Source of the DNA: Kribbella sp. ALI-6-A | GTDB taxonomy: Bacteria > Actinomycetota > Actinomycetes > Propionibacteriales > Kribbellaceae | Direction: 5' to 3' | Length of the DNA stretch: 64,000 nt | Assembly (NCBI RefSeq): GCF_001984195.1 | Contig: NZ_MTQN01000007.1 | Span: 353,817 to 417,816 of the forward strand | In this document: positions 37,101 to 46,056 of the stretch, piece by piece | Layout of the letters: every line of letters starts with the position of its first letter | Position numbering within the stretch: the stretch's first letter is position 1 | Made by a program: the position numbers and the translations under genes | Notes under the pieces: generated by a model | What the model was told of the DNA's origin: nothing | Database searches by the model: none | What the model saw: the letters and a program-made list of their open reading frames with translations, nothing else

Positions 37101-38288
37101 TCACCTGGTCACCCGGCGTTCGGCCGCGGTCAGGTCGTCGCGCAACCGGACGCCGTGCCCGGGTGCGTCGGTCGCGGCGATCCGGCCTTCGACGATCTCC
37201 GGCAGACCGTCGACCAGCTCGGCGTACCAGGTGCGCAGGAAGGCACGCACGGTCTCCTGGATCAGGCCGTTGGGCGCCGACTGGGTCAGGTGGACACAGG
37301 CCGCCAGCGTCGCCGGGCCGGTGCAGTCGTGCGGAGCCACCGGTACGCCGTACGTGTCGGCGAGGGCCGCGACCTTGCGCGCCTCGGTCAGTCCTCCCGT
37401 CCACTGCACGTCGACAGTGACGACGTCGACCGCACCCCGGTCGAGCAAGGGCAGGAAGCCGCGCCGGCCGACCAGCGTCTCCCCGGTCGCGATCGGTACG
37501 TCGACGTCCGCGGACAGCGCCGCCAGCGCGTCGACGGCGTCGGGACGCATCGGGTCCTCGACCCAGTACGGCCGGTACTCGGTCAACGCCTGCAGGATCG
37601 CGGTCGCGCCGCGGCGGTTCCACAGGCCGTGCAGCTCCACCATCAGCTTCATGTCGAACCCGACCTCGGACCGGATCGCCTCGATCACCGCGAGCCCGCG
37701 GCTCAGCTCGGCCGGCGAGATGTCGGTCCCGCCGGATTCCTCGGCCGCGCGGTCGAACGGCCAGACCTTCATCCCGGTGATGCCCTCGTCCCACAGGTCG
37801 CGCGCCAGCTGGCCCGGACGGTTGAGGAAGGCATCGAGATCGTCGTACCGGGCCGGACTCGTTGCTGGGACGCCCCAGTTGTCCGATCGTTGCCGCGTAC
37901 TCGTACTGATGTACCCCGGCCCCGCGCAGGTGTTGTACGTCGGTAACGACTCCTGCACCGGTCCGCCGAACAGCCGCACCAACGGCAACCCCGCCTCCTG
38001 CCCGACCAGGTCCCACAGCGCCAGGTCGATCGCGCCGTTGCCGCGCGTCTCGACCCCGGCCCCGGCGAATCCCGTGTACGACGCCAGCGCGCGGGCCATC
38101 GACTCCGGCGTCGGGTCCTCGGCGGCGAGCAGGACCTCCGCGGCCGATTCGTGCAGATACGCCTCGACCGCGCGGCCGCCGAAAAACGCCTCGCCCAGGC
38201 CGGTCCGCCCGTCGTCGGTGTGCAGCAGCACGAACACCAGGTTCGGCTGGATGCTCGGCCGGACCGTCTTCACTGCCGTGATTCTCAT
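37101..38288 (-). CDS. Mandelate racemase/muconate lactonizing enzyme-family protein
   Basis: A 395-residue enolase-superfamily enzyme. The N-terminal capping domain (MRITAVKTVRPSIQPNLVFV) and TIM barrel are complete. Metal-binding acids appear in order: VELHGLWNRRGAT, YWVEDPMRPDAV and PIATGETLVGRRGF. The late His is in VAPHDCTGPATLA. The Lys of the first strand sits in GITGMKVWPFD, so the typical KxK pair is reduced to one Lys. This pattern fits acid-sugar dehydratases or cycloisomerases. It is divergent from an SDR gene, a common pairing in sugar-acid pathways. Confidence 0.85.
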   Translation of the reverse strand: MRITAVKTVRPSIQPNLVFVLLHTDDGRTGLGEAFFGGRAVEAYLHESAAEVLLAAEDPTPESMARALASYTGFAGAGVETRGNGAIDLALWDLVGQEAGLPLVRLFGGPVQESLPTYNTCAGPGYISTSTRQRSDNWGVPATSPARYDDLDAFLNRPGQLARDLWDEGITGMKVWPFDRAAEESGGTDISPAELSRGLAVIEAIRSEVGFDMKLMVELHGLWNRRGATAILQALTEYRPYWVEDPMRPDAVDALAALSADVDVPIATGETLVGRRGFLPLLDRGAVDVVTVDVQWTGGLTEARKVAALADTYGVPVAPHDCTGPATLAACVHLTQSAPNGLIQETVRAFLRTWYAELVDGLPEIVEGRIAATDAPGHGVRLRDDLTAAERRVTR

Positions 38289-38370
38289 CGCATGTCCTCT
38301 TTTCGTCAGTCCACCAGTGCCCGGTCGCGCGCGAACTACGATCGGAGGCAGCCGAGTCAGGAGAGAGTTG

Positions 38371-39144
38371 ATGGATCTTCAGTTGTCGGGCAGGACCGCG
38401 GTCGTCACCGGGGCCAGCAAGGGAATCGGCCTGGCCTGCGCGGAGGCGCTGGCCCGGGAGGGTGCACGGGTCACCGGCATCTCCCGCGACCCGGGGAACC
38501 TCGCGAAGGCGCAGGCCGAGCTCGCGGCCAAGGGGCTGGAGTACGCGGTCGAGGCCGTCGACCTGACCGACCCGGACGCGACCACCGCGGTGTTCGCGCG
38601 GATCGGCGTACCGGACATCCTGATCAACTGCGCGGGGGCGGCCCGGCGTACGCCGGTGGACGAGCTGGACAGCAAGGCGCTGCACGCGGCGATGGAGGCG
38701 AAGTACTTCACCTACATGCACGCCACCGAGGCGGTGATCCGCGGGATGGCCGAGCGCGGCAGCGGCACGGTCGTCAACGTGGTCGGCCAGGGCGGCCGGC
38801 AGGCGAACCCGCTGCACATCGGCGGCGGCGCGGCCAACGCGGCGCTGATGCTCGCGTCGGTCGGCTACGCCAAGGCGTACGCCGGCCGCGGCGTCCGGGT
38901 GAACGTGATCAACCCCGGCCTGACCCGCACCGGCCGCGTCGACGAGGGCCTGGAAGCGGCCGTCCGCGCGACCGGCCGGCCCAAGGACGAGCTGCTCGAC
39001 GAGATGGTCGCCGAGATCCCCCTCGGCCGCCCCGGCGAACCGGCCGAGGTCGCGAACGTCGCGGTCTTCCTGTCCTCCCCGCTGTCCAGCTACGTCACCG
39101 GCGCGATCATCCCGATGGACGGCGGCGTCACCTCGGCGATCTGA
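38371..39144 (+). CDS. SDR-family oxidoreductase with altered active site
   Basis: A 257-residue short-chain dehydrogenase. The dinucleotide motif is VVTGASKGIGLACAEAL near the start, and the NAG motif is ILINCAGAARR. The catalytic YxxxK is not found: the expected region reads HIGGGAANAALMLA, with Asn at the Lys place and no Tyr four residues before it. A similar replacement is known in some SDR subfamilies. A ribosome-binding site (GGAGAGAG) precedes ATG 38371. It is followed by a MerR regulator two bases on. Confidence 0.83.
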   Translation: MDLQLSGRTAVVTGASKGIGLACAEALAREGARVTGISRDPGNLAKAQAELAAKGLEYAVEAVDLTDPDATTAVFARIGVPDILINCAGAARRTPVDELDSKALHAAMEAKYFTYMHATEAVIRGMAERGSGTVVNVVGQGGRQANPLHIGGGAANAALMLASVGYAKAYAGRGVRVNVINPGLTRTGRVDEGLEAAVRATGRPKDELLDEMVAEIPLGRPGEPAEVANVAVFLSSPLSSYVTGAIIPMDGGVTSAI

Positions 39145-39146
39145 CC

Positions 39147-39542
39147 ATGGCTGTGGAGAAGCTGCTGAGCATCGGCGAGCTGGGTGTCCGCTGTGGTGTC
39201 GCCACGCACGTCCTGCGGCACTGGGAAGACGTCGGCCTGCTCACTCCGGCCACCAGGATCTCCGGACGGCGCCGGTACGACGAGTCGCACGTCGCGCGGG
39301 TGGTGATGATCCGCCGCGGCAAGGCGGCGGGCCTGTCCCTCGCCCAGCTGCGCGAGATGTTCGACGCCCCTGACGGGTCCGCCCGGCGGGCCGTGCTGGC
39401 GGAACAGCGCGCCCGCCTCGACGAGCAGATCCGTCAGGCGCAGGAGTCCCAGCGGCTGCTCGACCATGCGCTGACATGTGAGGCCCCGGACTTCACCGAG
39501 TGTCCTCACTTCCACCGGTTGGTCTCAGAACTGACCGGCTAG
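39147..39542 (+). CDS. MerR-family regulator
   Basis: A 131-residue MerR protein. Residues 7-75 form the winged helix (LLSIGELGVRCGVATHVLRH, then GRRRYDESHVARVVMIRRGK). The effector end has two Cys residues (TCEAPDFTECPHFHRLV), unusual spacing for metal-sensing members, but binding a metal or thiol signal is possible. It starts two bases after the SDR gene and converges with the DUF427 gene with overlapping stop codons, so it probably regulates the SDR/enolase set. Confidence 0.85.
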   Translation: MAVEKLLSIGELGVRCGVATHVLRHWEDVGLLTPATRISGRRRYDESHVARVVMIRRGKAAGLSLAQLREMFDAPDGSARRAVLAEQRARLDEQIRQAQESQRLLDHALTCEAPDFTECPHFHRLVSELTG

Positions 39543-40270
39543 GAGAAGGGCGTGACCGGGCGGTCGACGGTGACGCCGTCGACGGTCAGGTCGACCTTCT
39601 CGTTGAAGAAGGCGACGTGACCGGCCACCGGGAGCAGTGGGGCGGTGGGGAAGTCGTAGCACCAGGCGAGGTCGGGATGCAGCGAGTCGGTGCGGACCGA
39701 CCAGTACCCGGTGGTGCGGCCCTTGTACGGGCAGGCGGTGCGGGTCTGGCTCGGTTCGAGGTGCTCGAAGGCCACGGTGGTGCGCGGGAAGTAGTAGCGC
39801 GGCGGGAGGCCGGTCTCGTAGACGATGACGGTCGAGGTCGAGTCGGCAAGTGAGATGCCGTCGAGGGAGACCTGGACGTGGCGGCTGGACTTGATCGCGT
39901 CCACGCGGGCGTACGGGTTGCGCGGGTGGACGAACACTTCCTCGTCCTCCTCGAACCAGCTGTCGACGGCCTCCCACTCGAAGCGGACGAGCCCGGCGAG
40001 CAGGCCCTCGTCGTACTGCCAGGCGGTGCCCGATCCCGCGGTGAGCACCCGCGCCTCGCCGTGAGGAAAGGTCCTGGTCTCCCCGGTGTCGGCCAGTACG
40101 CCCGCCGCGACGTCACCGGCCGGCACGTAGTACTGCGGATACGGCGGGAACTCCCAGACGTAGACGGCGTCCTGGGTGTCCAGCACGACCTTGCCGTCGT
40201 GCAGCGCCCGGATCCGGCGGGCGACCGGCACGGGTTCGATGGGCGCGATGGATTCGGGATATCCGCTCAT
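39539..40270 (-). CDS. DUF427-domain protein (two tandem domains)
   Basis: A 243-residue protein with two DUF427 domains. The first is near the N-terminus (LHDGKVVLDTQDAVYVWEFP, then YYVPAGDVAAG). The second has the family marks VIVYETGLPPRYYFPRTTV and TRTACPYKGRTTGYWSVRTD, with VAGHVAFFNEKVDLTVDG at the end. DUF427 proteins have no established function, though actinomycete genomes often hold several; binding of a small nucleotide-like ligand has been suggested for the family. Its stop overlaps the MerR stop by four bases. Confidence 0.85.
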   Translation of the reverse strand: MSGYPESIAPIEPVPVARRIRALHDGKVVLDTQDAVYVWEFPPYPQYYVPAGDVAAGVLADTGETRTFPHGEARVLTAGSGTAWQYDEGLLAGLVRFEWEAVDSWFEEDEEVFVHPRNPYARVDAIKSSRHVQVSLDGISLADSTSTVIVYETGLPPRYYFPRTTVAFEHLEPSQTRTACPYKGRTTGYWSVRTDSLHPDLAWCYDFPTAPLLPVAGHVAFFNEKVDLTVDGVTVDRPVTPFS

Positions 40271-40286
40271 GAAGCCAGTAAAGAGC

Positions 40287-40317
40287 GTGGGGCCGGCCGG
40301 GGAAAGGCCGGCCCCAC
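40287..40317. terminator. Terminator of the GH27 gene
   Basis: Perfect twelve-base stem (GTGGGGCCGGCC/GGCCGGCCCCAC) with a seven-base loop. It lies just beyond the GH27 stop on the minus strand and before the DUF427 start. Confidence 0.75.
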
Positions 40318-40321
40318 GGGA

Positions 40322-42461
40322 CTACACGGTGATCCAGTCGATGTCGGCGATGTAGCCGTTCGGGTTGCTGATCTTCAGCGAGTTGCTGTCGGCGCTGAGC
40401 TTGACCGGCAGGTAGGTCACCTGCGGCCCCCCAGTCGTTGTCGCCGAGGCCGTGGTAGTTCACCCAGTACGAGTCGGCGTCGTTCACCGTCAGCATGCTC
40501 TGCCGGCTGGTGTCACCGTCGGTGTAGGCGATCTTCACCAGGTAGGTCCCGGTGGCCGGCACGGTGATGCCGTTCAGCGTGACCGACGCGTCGTACCCGA
40601 TGTTGCCAACCTTCTTGCCGCCCGAGCACAGCGTGCAGTCGGAGACCCCGGCGTTCCCGGTGAAGGTGCTGGTCGGCGCCTCTGCCTCGTACCGGACCGG
40701 GCCACCGCCGGACTTCGCGGTGAACAGCGTGATCGGCGCACTGGCCTGCGACGTCCGTCCGGTCCGCACGCCCTTCACCTCGAAGGTGTACGACGTCTGC
40801 GGCTGAAGTCCCTGCACGACCACGCTCGTCGAGGAGGTGGTCGCCACCTGCTTGCCGTTGGCAAACACCTGGTACGCCGTGGCGCCGGTGCTCGGCTGCC
40901 AGGTCAGCGAGGCCGTCGTACGGCTCACATCGGTCGCGGTCAGGTCGGCCGGACGGCTCGGCGAGGCCGGCAGGTTCGGCGTGATCTTGTAGAGCTTCGA
41001 GCCGTGCGCGGGCAGGGTGGCGCTGACCTGGCCGGAGACGTTCCGGTGGGTCTGCGCGGCCCAGACGTCCCGGACCGATGCCTTGCCCGACAGTCCGAGC
41101 TGAGCGAAGTCGCCGGTCACGGTGGCGGGGGTGTCTGCCAGGTTGAACAGACCGACGGTGACGCTGCCGTCCGGGTTCTTCGCGTACCAGACCTGCTGCA
41201 GCTGGTCCTGGTTCAGCGGCCGGGCCGGGACGCCGGCCTGGTTGATCGCGATCACCTCGCGGTTGGTCAGCAGCTTCAGCCCGTACGGGTCGAGCTTGGT
41301 CAGGTCGTCACCGATGAACAGTGGCGCGGCGTTCATCGCCCAGAAGGTCATGTAGCTTCGCCGTTCGACCTCGTTGATGCCGTCCATCTCGCCGTTGCCG
41401 ACGTTGATCGCGTCGAGGTTGTTCCAGTGCCCCGGTCCGGCGTCGTCGACCCACTGCGGCAGGTCCCACCAGCGGCCGACCAGCGAGCCGTTCCAGCGCA
41501 CGATCGTGTCGCAGTAGCACTCGACGTCGGTGTCGATCCGCCAGCCGTGCGAGTTGGCCTTCCAGGTCTCGGCGTACCGGTGGCTGAGCGACCACGACAG
41601 CGTGTACATCATCGGGCGGCCGGCGTTCTGGACCGCGCGCCACCAGGCCTCGACGTCCTCGGTGTTGTTGTGGTTCGGGTCGTCCGGGGCGCCCTTCCAG
41701 GAGCCCGGGCCGACGCCGTCCATCTTGATGAAGTCGACACCCCAGGAGGCGAACAGGTTCACGATCGAGTCGGCGTACTTCTGTGCGCACGGGCTGGCGT
41801 AGTTGATCTTGTACGCCTGGTCCCAGCCGTTGGTGGTGCGCAGGTCCGGGTAGACGATGTCGCGGGTGAAGCAGCCGGGGGCGTTGTGGATCGGGGTGTT
41901 GCCGTCGCGGTAGACGTCGAAGCCGAGGCCGACGACGGTGTAGATGCCGAACTTCAGCCCGAGCTTGTGGATGTCGTCGCCGACCGCCTTCATGCCGCGC
42001 GGGAAGCGGGCGAGGTTCGCGGTCGGCCGGCCGTACTCGTCGCCGCCGAGCTGCCAGCCGGCGTCGATGTTCACGTACTCGTAGCCGTACGGCTTGAGCT
42101 TGGTCGCCATCGCGTTGGCCTGGGCGAGAATGTTCTTCTCGCTGATGAAGCTGCCCGGACCGTCGGGGTTCACGCCCGGGTAGTTGGTGGACTGCAGGCT
42201 CCAGCTGCTCCAGCCCAGGTACGGCTTGGCCGCGACCTGCGAGTACTTCGCCTGCACCGCCGCCTTGGCCTTCGGCGCCTCGATCGGCGCGTTGCCCTGG
42301 AAGGCGGCGCCGGGCTCGACCAGGGCGGGCTTCGGGCCGGGCCGGAAGGACTGGGGAGTGCTCGCGTCGGCGGGCGCGATCGCGACGGCTGCCGATACCA
42401 GGGCGGCAGCCGCGGTGACCACGACGGCGGTACGGCGTTTTCGTCCAGCGGGGACTGACAT
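40322..42461 (-). CDS. Secreted GH27-family alpha-galactosidase with FN3 and CBM, frameshifted near the end
   Basis: A signal peptide (residues 1-34, ending APADAS) leads to a GH27 catalytic domain: YLGWSSWSLQ, YEYVNIDAGWQLGG, and FIKMDGVGPGSW (nucleophile Asp); the acid/base Asp is in GWRIDTDVECYC. Then come a beta-sandwich, a fibronectin type III domain (PADLTATDVSRTTASLTW) and a CBM35-like domain (YEAEAPTSTFTGNAGVSDC). At a run of six G on the coding strand (40427-40432) the frame changes; removing one G restores DWGPQVTYLPVKL and a normal end (GYIADIDWITV then TAG at 40322). It probably releases alpha-galactose from polysaccharides outside the cell. Confidence 0.9.
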
Positions 42462-42517
42462 ACGGGGTGTTCCTCCGTCTCGAGGCGGGAGCGTGGGGGA
42501 AGCGGGGCGGTGCTGCG

Positions 42518-42547
42518 AGCCTAGGACCGCTTAATTTACGAGGTCAA
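42518..42547 (-). promoter_or_regulatory. Predicted promoter of the GH27 gene
   Basis: On the minus strand TTGACC and TAGGCT are 18 bases apart, close to the housekeeping consensus in high-GC actinobacteria. The start codon lies 57 bases downstream of the -10. The region is AT-rich for this genome (TTACTTGACCTCGTAAATTA). Confidence 0.5.
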
Positions 42548-42583
42548 GTAACAAGCGCTGATAACTCTGCGTAAGGTGCGGCC

Positions 42584-43435
42584 ATGCACCTGTACGCCGA
42601 ACGCCGCGGCGCGGGCGAACCCCTGCTGCTGATCATGGGCATGGCCGGTCACCACCGGATCTGGGGCGAGCCGTTCCTGTCGGGGCTGGAGAAGCACTTC
42701 GAGCTGCTGATCTTCGACCAGCGGGGGATCGGGACGAGCGAGCGCGGCGCTGGACAGTTCAGTACGGCGGACCTGGCGGACGACGCGGCGCGGGTGATGG
42801 ACGAAGCCGGGTGGTCGGACGCGCAGGTCTTCGGGATCTCGCTCGGCGGGATGGTGGCGCAGGAGCTCGCGCTGAATCATCGCGAGCGGGTGAGACGGCT
42901 GACGCTCGGATGTACGTCGCCGGGGTTTGCCGCGGGAGTCCGGCCACCTGGGGCCGGGCAGAAGGCGGACGCGACGGCCGCGGGTGCGGGACGGGCGACT
43001 CCGGCGTCCCGGCCGCCCGGGATCGGACCGGGGCCCGACCTGCTGCTGGCGGCGATGCGCTCGGGGCGCGAGGAGACCGTGCTGCGAACCGGTTTCGAGG
43101 TGAACCTGTCGGCGGGTTTTGCCGCCGATCCCGCGCACTTCGCGGCGTACCGGGAGGACGCGCTGGCTGTGCGCGTCCCGGCGTCAGTGGTTGGGATGCA
43201 GTTCCAAGCGGCGCTGCGGCACGACGCCGTCGACCGGCTGCCGTCGCTCGACGTCCCCGCGCTGGTGATCCACGGGACCGCGGACCAGATGATCCTGCCC
43301 ACGGAAGGTGAGCGGCTGGCGAAGCTGATCCCCGGTGCGCAACTCGAACTTCTCGATGGTGCCGGCCACCTGTTCTGGCGCGAACAACCCGAGCGTGTGA
43401 TCGACCTGCTGAACCGCCGGCCAGTCGGCAGCTGA
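42584..43435 (+). CDS. Alpha/beta hydrolase
   Basis: A 283-residue hydrolase. The nucleophile motif is FGISLGGMVAQELAL, the oxyanion region LLIMGMAGHHRIWGEPFL, the acid in LVIHGTADQMILPTEG and the His in LLDGAGHLFWREQP. The order matches the TesB-like or lactonase group of alpha/beta hydrolases. No signal peptide is seen. The gene ends inside a fifteen-base terminator stem shared with the convergent MFS gene. Confidence 0.86.
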   Translation: MHLYAERRGAGEPLLLIMGMAGHHRIWGEPFLSGLEKHFELLIFDQRGIGTSERGAGQFSTADLADDAARVMDEAGWSDAQVFGISLGGMVAQELALNHRERVRRLTLGCTSPGFAAGVRPPGAGQKADATAAGAGRATPASRPPGIGPGPDLLLAAMRSGREETVLRTGFEVNLSAGFAADPAHFAAYREDALAVRVPASVVGMQFQAALRHDAVDRLPSLDVPALVIHGTADQMILPTEGERLAKLIPGAQLELLDGAGHLFWREQPERVIDLLNRRPVGS

Positions 43436-43448
43436 CTGGCCGGCGGTT
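43412..43448. terminator. Bidirectional terminator
   Basis: A perfect fifteen-base stem (43412-43426 and 43434-43448) with a seven-base loop. It includes the stop codon of the hydrolase gene and ends just before the stop of the MFS gene. Confidence 0.75.
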
Positions 43449-43451
43449 GTC

Positions 43452-44984
43452 TCAGCGGTGCAGCGGCTTGCGGCGGGGGCGGGTCGGGGCAGCGTGCGGG
43501 TCGGTCCGCTGGTATCGGCGGCGAGCCAGCGTGAAGGGCCTCGGGCGGGACGGCACCGGCGGCTCCGGGCGGATCACCTGGACCGGAACCTTCTCCAGTC
43601 CGAGCCGGACCGGTGGTTGCCGCCACGGCGAGCGCTCGTTGCGGACGACAACCACCCGCAAGCGCCCGGCCCGCGCCAGTTTGATGCCGATGGCAACTGT
43701 CGCGACGGCGGGGATCAGGCCGGCCAGCAGCAGGCTGGTCCGGGCGCCGAAGTGCTCGGCGATCGCGCCGACGGTCGGGCCGCCGATCGCGCCGCCGCCG
43801 ATGAAGACCAGGTTGTAGATCCCGGCGACCCGGCCGCGCAGCCCGTCCGGGGTGGTCAGCTGCACCATCGACTGGGCGGCGGTGAGGAACATCAGCGTCG
43901 CCATGCCGAGCGCGCACAGCAGTGGCAGGAAGGTCCACAGCGAGGGCTGCAGCGCCGCCACGATCTCGGTCACGGCCAGGATCGCCGCGATCCCGACCAG
44001 GTTACGCAGCCTGGTCGGCCGGATCCGGCGGGCCGAGAGCAGTGCCCCGGCCAGCGACCCGACCGCGACCACCGAGTTCAGTACGCCGTACCCGGTGGCG
44101 CCGGTCTTGAAGACGACGTCCGCGAACGCCGTCAGCGTGACCGGCAGGCTGATCGTGAACATGCCGAAGATGCCGACCAGCACGATCGCCCAGCGCACGG
44201 CCGGCTCGTGGAAGGCGTACCGGACGCCGTCGCGCAGGCCGTCGCGGATGCGCAGGCCCCGGCCGGCCTTGCGGGCGGCGTGCAGGCCGGGCATCTCGCT
44301 CTCGCGCATCATCAGCAGCGCCGAGATCGAGCCGAAGAACGTGATCGAGTTCAGCGCGAACGCCCAGCCGGCGCCGATCGTGCCGAGCATCGCGCCACCC
44401 AGCGCGGGGCCGATCAGGCCGCCGAGCTGGAAGGTGGACGAGACCATGCTGATCGCGTTGCGCAGGCGCTGCTTGCCCACCAGCTCGGTGACGAAGGACT
44501 GGCGGGTGGGGTTGTCGACCGCGGTCGCGAGGCCGAGCACGAGGGCCAGCGAGTAGACCTGCCAGACCTGCACCTCGCCGGTGAACGCCAGCACCGCCAG
44601 TACGGCGGCCAGGGTGCCCATCGTCGACTGGGTGACGAGCAGAACCTTGCGTTTGGGGAAACGGTCGGCGATCACGCCGCCGTACAGGCCGAGCAGGAGG
44701 GTGGGCAGGAACTGCAGCGCGGTGGTGATGCCGACCGCGGTGGCGCTGCCGGTCAGCGTCAGGACCAGCCAGTCCTGCGCGATGCGCTGGACCCAGCCGC
44801 CGGTCGAGCTGACGAACAGGCCGCTGACCAGGAGGCGGAAGTTGCGGACCTCGAGAGCACTGAAGGTTTCGCGGAAGCCGGGCCGGCGTTGGGTGGGCGG
44901 CAGTTCGCCGGGAGTGGTCCGCGGAGTGGAACGGTGGGTGTGGAAATCGGGGACAGGGACAGAACCGGTAGCCCGGGTGGTCAA
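43452..44984 (-). CDS. MFS transporter (enterobactin exporter-like type)
   Basis: A 510-residue transporter with twelve transmembrane segments. The signature loop is GGVIADRFPKRKVLLVTQST, and the N-terminal SALEVRNFRLLVSGLFVSST plus the RFAQDWLVL-like segment (RIAQDWLVLTLTGSATAVG) are those of the MFS_3/EntS group. The C-terminal tail (from VVVVRNERSPWRQ) is long, basic and Pro-rich, about 75 residues beyond the last helix. It probably exports a hydrophobic compound. It is divergent from a LysR gene, a usual regulator of such exporters. Confidence 0.87.
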   Translation of the reverse strand: MTTRATGSVPVPDFHTHRSTPRTTPGELPPTQRRPGFRETFSALEVRNFRLLVSGLFVSSTGGWVQRIAQDWLVLTLTGSATAVGITTALQFLPTLLLGLYGGVIADRFPKRKVLLVTQSTMGTLAAVLAVLAFTGEVQVWQVYSLALVLGLATAVDNPTRQSFVTELVGKQRLRNAISMVSSTFQLGGLIGPALGGAMLGTIGAGWAFALNSITFFGSISALLMMRESEMPGLHAARKAGRGLRIRDGLRDGVRYAFHEPAVRWAIVLVGIFGMFTISLPVTLTAFADVVFKTGATGYGVLNSVVAVGSLAGALLSARRIRPTRLRNLVGIAAILAVTEIVAALQPSLWTFLPLLCALGMATLMFLTAAQSMVQLTTPDGLRGRVAGIYNLVFIGGGAIGGPTVGAIAEHFGARTSLLLAGLIPAVATVAIGIKLARAGRLRVVVVRNERSPWRQPPVRLGLEKVPVQVIRPEPPVPSRPRPFTLARRRYQRTDPHAAPTRPRRKPLHR

Positions 44985-45070
44985 GAGTCAACCCTTTGGA
45001 AGTGGACGTGTCAGGGGAGGTCGGTCCCATCCTCACCGGTCCGGGCCGGATTCCGACAGCGAATTACTCC

Positions 45071-45083
45071 TATTAGTCTTATA
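45071..45083. promoter_or_regulatory. LysR-type T-N11-A box
   Basis: TATTAGTCTTATA is an imperfect palindrome matching the T-N11-A rule of LysR-type operators. It is AT-rich in a GC-rich genome and lies between the divergent MFS and LysR genes, 26 bases before the LysR start. Confidence 0.5.
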
Positions 45084-45108
45084 ACGTCTCGTGATGAGGG
45101 GGAAATCG

Positions 45109-45984
45109 ATGGCCTACGACCCGGACCAGCTGCGCACGTTTCTCGCCGTGGCCCAGTCGCTGAGCTTCACCCAGGCCGCCGAGCGGCTCGGGATCCGGCA
45201 GCCGACGGTGAGCCAGCACATCCGCAAGCTGGAGGCCGCGGTCGGCCGGCCGCTGTTCGTGCGCGACACCCGGACGGTGACGCTGACCGCCGACGGCGAG
45301 GCGATGGCCGGGTTCGCGCGGACGATCCTGGCCGCGCACGAGGAGGCGGTCGGCTACTTCACCGGCTCGGAGCTGCGCGGCCGGCTGCGCTTCGGCGTCA
45401 CCGACGACCTGGCGCTCACCCCCCTGCCGCGGATCCTGCGCGACTTCCGGCAGCTCTACCCGCGGATCGATCTCGAGCTCACCGTCGCCCAGAGCCCGAA
45501 CCTGCTCCGCCGGGTCGAGTCCGGTCACCTCGATCTGGCGTACGTGAAGCACTCGGCCGGCGCCGGCTCGGAGCCGAACGGCCGGGTCGTCCGCCGCGAC
45601 CCGTTGGTCTGGGCCGGCATCGCGGGCACCCGCCTGCCGCCGGACGGGCCGGTGCCCCTGGTCACGTACCAGGCGCCGAGCCTGAGCCGGATGCTCGGTG
45701 TGCAGACGCTGGAACAGGTCGGCCGGCCGTACCGGGTCACCTGCATCGTGCGCGGGGTCAACGGCGTGCTCGCGGCGGTCCGCGCGGGGCTGGGGATCGC
45801 GATCTTCGCTCGCTCCCTGATGCCTGCCGACCTGGTCGAGCCTCCGCCGAGCGCCGGGCTGCCCGAGCTGCCGGCGATCGATCTGGTGCTGATCACCAAC
45901 CCGCGCGCCGCCAAGGAGCCGGCCGAGGCCCTCACCGCGGCGATCCTCGGCAGCAACGCGCCGCTGAAACCCGCGACCGACTGA
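45109..45984 (+). CDS. LysR-family transcriptional regulator
   Basis: A 291-residue LysR protein. Residues 4-62 form the winged helix (LRTFLAVAQSLSFTQAAERL, then RQPTVSQHIRKLEAAVGRPL). The C-terminal half is a periplasmic-binding-like effector domain (RLRFGVTDDLALTPLPRILR). ATG 45109 (MAYDPDQLR) is preferred because GAGGGGGAA lies nine bases upstream; earlier ATG and GTG codons are in frame. It is divergent from the MFS gene across a T-N11-A box, so it likely controls that exporter. Confidence 0.88.
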   Translation: MAYDPDQLRTFLAVAQSLSFTQAAERLGIRQPTVSQHIRKLEAAVGRPLFVRDTRTVTLTADGEAMAGFARTILAAHEEAVGYFTGSELRGRLRFGVTDDLALTPLPRILRDFRQLYPRIDLELTVAQSPNLLRRVESGHLDLAYVKHSAGAGSEPNGRVVRRDPLVWAGIAGTRLPPDGPVPLVTYQAPSLSRMLGVQTLEQVGRPYRVTCIVRGVNGVLAAVRAGLGIAIFARSLMPADLVEPPPSAGLPELPAIDLVLITNPRAAKEPAEALTAAILGSNAPLKPATD

Positions 45985-46056
45985 GCCGGCGGCGGGCGTC
46001 TACGAGGGTGGCTCGGCACCCCGAATACAGCCCCGGTCCCGGGGCACTGGGGCAGC

